A stretch of 64,000 bases of DNA from SHWC01 sp050173345. Its GTDB lineage: Bacteria; Pseudomonadota; Alphaproteobacteria; UBA828. The DNA lies in contig JBFXKW010000001.1 of the NCBI GenBank assembly GCA_050173345.1, forward strand, positions 558,001 through 622,000, in the 5' to 3' direction. The first letter of the stretch is position 1, and the number at the start of each line of letters is the position of its first letter. Shown here one piece after another: positions 59,469 to 64,000 of this stretch. The position numbers were made by a program, and so were the translations under genes. Below the pieces are notes generated by a model. It was given only the letters and a program-made list of their open reading frames with translations, was not told where the DNA came from and did no database searches.

Positions 59469-59995
59469 TCAGCTTGCGCCCTGGTTGAGCTTGCGCGCCG
59501 GCCCGAAGCGCTTTTCGAGCCGCTGCACCACCTCGGCCGGCACGAAGCTCGACACGTCGCCGCCCAGCATGGCGATCTCCTTCACGAAGCGGGAGGAGAT
59601 GAACTGGTGGCGCTCCGAGGCCATCAGGAACACGGTCTCGACCTTGGGGTTGAGGCGGGTGTTCATGCCGGCCATCTGGAACTCGTACTCGAAGTCCGAG
59701 ACGGCGCGCAGGCCCCGGATGATGACCTTGGCGCCGACCGACACCGCGAACTGCATGAGCAGGGTATCGAAGGTGCGCACCTCGAGCCGGCCATTGGCGC
59801 CGTCGATGTCGTTCAGGCACAGCCTGGTGAGGCCGAGCCTCTCGTCGAGCTCGAACAGCGGCCCCTTGCCGATGTTGACGGCGACACCGACGACCAGCCG
59901 GTCAACGAGCGTGAGCGCGCGCTTCACGATGTCGACATGGCCGAAGGTGATCGGGTCGAAGGTGCCGGGATAGATGCCGATCCGCGTGCCCGCGC

Positions 59996-59999
<4 letters not shown>
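59469..59999 (-). CDS. coaD: Phosphopantetheine adenylyltransferase
   Basis: A 176-residue enzyme that makes dephospho-CoA from 4'-phosphopantetheine and ATP. The nucleotidyltransferase motif is GIYPGTFDPITFGHVDIV, then IRGLRAVSDFEYEFQMAGMN and the ISSRFVKEIA signature. The ATG at 59999 overlaps the gyrA stop (ATGA at 59996-59999). Length is slightly above the usual 160-165, with a short C-terminal tail. Confidence 0.95.
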
Positions 60000-62719
<2,720 letters not shown>

Positions 62720-62843
62720 AGACGATCTTTAGCTGCTTGAAATGAAAGGAAGATCGCGAGGGGCCGCGGATTCGCGACGGACCCTGGATTTTACCTCAAA
62801 AAATGCCCTGTAACAACGCCGGCAAGGCCGGCCGGAGGCAGCC

Positions 62844-63314
62844 TCAGAACGGGATGTCGTCGTCGAGATCGCCGCCGCCGGCCCCGCTCCGGGCGCTGCC
62901 CATGGAAGGCCCCGGCGGCGCCTCGTCGGGTGGCCCGTAGTCGCCGCCCGAGGACGCGCCGCGCGCGCCGTCCAGCATGGTGAGCTCGCCGCGGAAGCGG
63001 TTCAGCACGACCTCGGTGGTATAGCGCTCCTGGCCCGACTGGTCGGTCCATTTCCGGGTGCGGAGCTGACCCTCCACATAGACCTTCGAGCCCTTGCGCA
63101 GGTACTTCTCGGCGACCTCGGCAAGCCGCTCGTTGAAGATCACGACGCGGTGCCACTCGGTCTGCTCCTTGCGCTCGCCGGACGCCTTGTCCCGCCAAGT
63201 CTCCGAGGTGGCGACCGAGAGGTTGACCACGGGATTGCCGTCCTGCATGCGGCGGACCTCGGGGTCGCGCCCCAGATTTCCCACCAGGATGACCTTGTTG
63301 ACGCTACCCGCCAT
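62844..63314 (-). CDS. ssb: Single-stranded DNA-binding protein
   Basis: A 156-residue SSB. Residues 1-110 form the OB fold (SVNKVILVGNLGRDPEVRRM, LSVATSETW, TEWHRVVIF), then a Gly/Pro/Ser-rich linker and the acidic tip DLDDDIPF that recruits repair proteins. It covers single-stranded DNA in replication and repair. It is divergent from uvrA (138-base gap), an arrangement typical of alphaproteobacteria. No terminator with a T-run is visible. Confidence 0.95.
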   Translation of the reverse strand: MAGSVNKVILVGNLGRDPEVRRMQDGNPVVNLSVATSETWRDKASGERKEQTEWHRVVIFNERLAEVAEKYLRKGSKVYVEGQLRTRKWTDQSGQERYTTEVVLNRFRGELTMLDGARGASSGGDYGPPDEAPPGPSMGSARSGAGGGDLDDDIPF

Positions 63315-63452
63315 GACCGACGATCTCCCTTGGTCTCATTTCGTTCGCGGCACTCTAAGCTGAAGCACGCCCCGCCACAACCTGCCGAGCGGCTCGAAAT
63401 CCGCCGGCCGGCACCCTATAGTTCTTCCCCAACCAGCGCCACGCATCCGCCC

Positions 63453-64000
63453 ATGCAGAAAGACATCAAGGTCCGCGGCGCCCGCGAGCACAACCTCAAG
63501 GGCATCGACGTCGACATCCCGCGCGACAGCCTGACCGTGATCACCGGGCTGTCGGGCTCGGGCAAGTCCTCGCTCGCCTTCGACACGATCTATGCCGAGG
63601 GCCAGCGCCGCTATGTCGAGAGCCTCTCGGCCTATGCGCGCCAATTCCTCGAGCTGATGCAGAAGCCGGACGTCGAATCCATTGACGGCCTGTCGCCCGC
63701 CATCTCGATCGAGCAGAAGACGACCTCGCGCAACCCGCGCTCGACGGTCGGCACCGTCACCGAGATCTACGACTATCTGCGCCTGCTGTTCGCGCGCGTC
63801 GGCATCCCCTACTCGCCCACGACCGGCCTGCCCATCGAGGCGCAGACCGTCAGCCAGATGGTCGACCGCATCAAGGCGATGGCCCAGGGCACCCGGCTCT
63901 ACCTGCTCGCGCCGGTGGTGCGCGGCCGCAAGGGCGAGTACCGCAAAGAGCTGGTCGAGCTGATGAAGCGCGGCTTCACGCGGGTCAAGATCGACGGCAA
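63453..64000 (+). CDS. uvrA: Excinuclease ABC subunit A (5' part; runs off the window)
   Basis: The first 182 codons of UvrA are present. They include VRGAREHNLKGIDVDIPRDS, Walker A TGLSGSGKSSLAFDTIYAEG, then YVESLSAYARQFLELMQKPD and SPAISIEQKTTSRNPRSTVG. UvrA finds DNA damage in nucleotide excision repair. The zinc fingers, signatures and second ATPase site lie beyond the window edge. The ATG at 63453 is the family-typical start. Confidence 0.95.
   Translation, partial: MQKDIKVRGAREHNLKGIDVDIPRDSLTVITGLSGSGKSSLAFDTIYAEGQRRYVESLSAYARQFLELMQKPDVESIDGLSPAISIEQKTTSRNPRSTVGTVTEIYDYLRLLFARVGIPYSPTTGLPIEAQTVSQMVDRIKAMAQGTRLYLLAPVVRGRKGEYRKELVELMKRGFTRVKIDG

Noticed and set aside
63315..63452. SOS box between ssb and uvrA
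   Set aside because: The alphaproteobacterial LexA site (GTTC-N7-GTTC or GAAC-N7-GAAC) is expected here, but only single GTTC half-sites are seen and none is correctly spaced.

Overview
The window is high-GC DNA (about 65-70% G+C in most genes by eye) packed with short-gap, often overlapping genes on both strands. The uvrA / ssb-gyrA-coaD-queA-tgt block at the right end, the CoxG/CoxD/XdhC molybdenum-enzyme maturation genes, an NDUFS4-like complex I subunit, two-ATPase sugar-type ABC importers and the GyrA residue Ala (position of E. coli Ser83) all point to an alphaproteobacterium, probably a soil or plant-associated Hyphomicrobiales or Rhodospirillales relative. I see no phage, no insertion sequence, no CRISPR array and no rRNA.

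Left part (1-15.9 kb): a CopD-like membrane protein; a translationally coupled pair of a homodimeric-type E1 2-oxoacid dehydrogenase and cystathionine beta-lyase; a quinone-oxidoreductase-like dehydrogenase; soluble transhydrogenase SthA; several small proteins around tRNA-Arg(TCT) and tRNA-Pro(TGG); then a TPP riboswitch followed by a three-gene thiamine-precursor ABC importer (thiZ, thiX, thiY) and the NhaA antiporter.

Middle (15.9-42.6 kb): a NicX-like Fe(II) ring-cleaving dioxygenase with a Tat-exported ChaN-like protein; an orphan Panacea-domain protein; a run of molybdenum hydroxylase accessory genes (coxG, a MobB relative without a P-loop, coxD, split xdhC, a MoeA-like/MobA-like fusion) that continues by 4-base overlaps into an aminotransferase of the PhnW type and a threonine ammonia-lyase; an ADP-forming acyl-CoA synthetase fused to a GNAT domain; a four-gene CUT1-type ABC importer without a visible binding protein; a D-threonine aldolase/D-serine dehydratase relative; and three enzymes resembling the four-carbon sugar-acid (erythronate/threonate) pathway. 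A thioredoxin-NHL protein and a coupled pentapeptide-repeat/SAM hydroxide adenosyltransferase pair follow.

Right part (42.6-64 kb): the nickel-pincer cofactor operon larC-larE-larB without larA; a peptidoglycan-binding protein; dehydrogenases and hydrolases of unknown substrate, including an isochorismatase-fold protein whose catalytic cysteine is serine; a trehalose block (GH15, otsB, phhB, otsA); a lower-GC patch with a frameshifted hepT toxin gene and an intact mntA antitoxin next to tRNA-Lys(TTT); and the housekeeping block tgt, queA, coaD, gyrA, ssb and the start of uvrA.

No single new defence or mobile system stands out. The most unusual items are the MobB relative lacking its Walker A motif, the Mo-cofactor genes fused to an amino-acid catabolic operon, the ABC ATPase with a rewritten signature motif in a transporter without a binding protein, the cysteine-less isochorismatase-fold protein, the broken hepT with retained antitoxin, and the way convergent gene ends either overlap or are separated by palindromic repeat elements.
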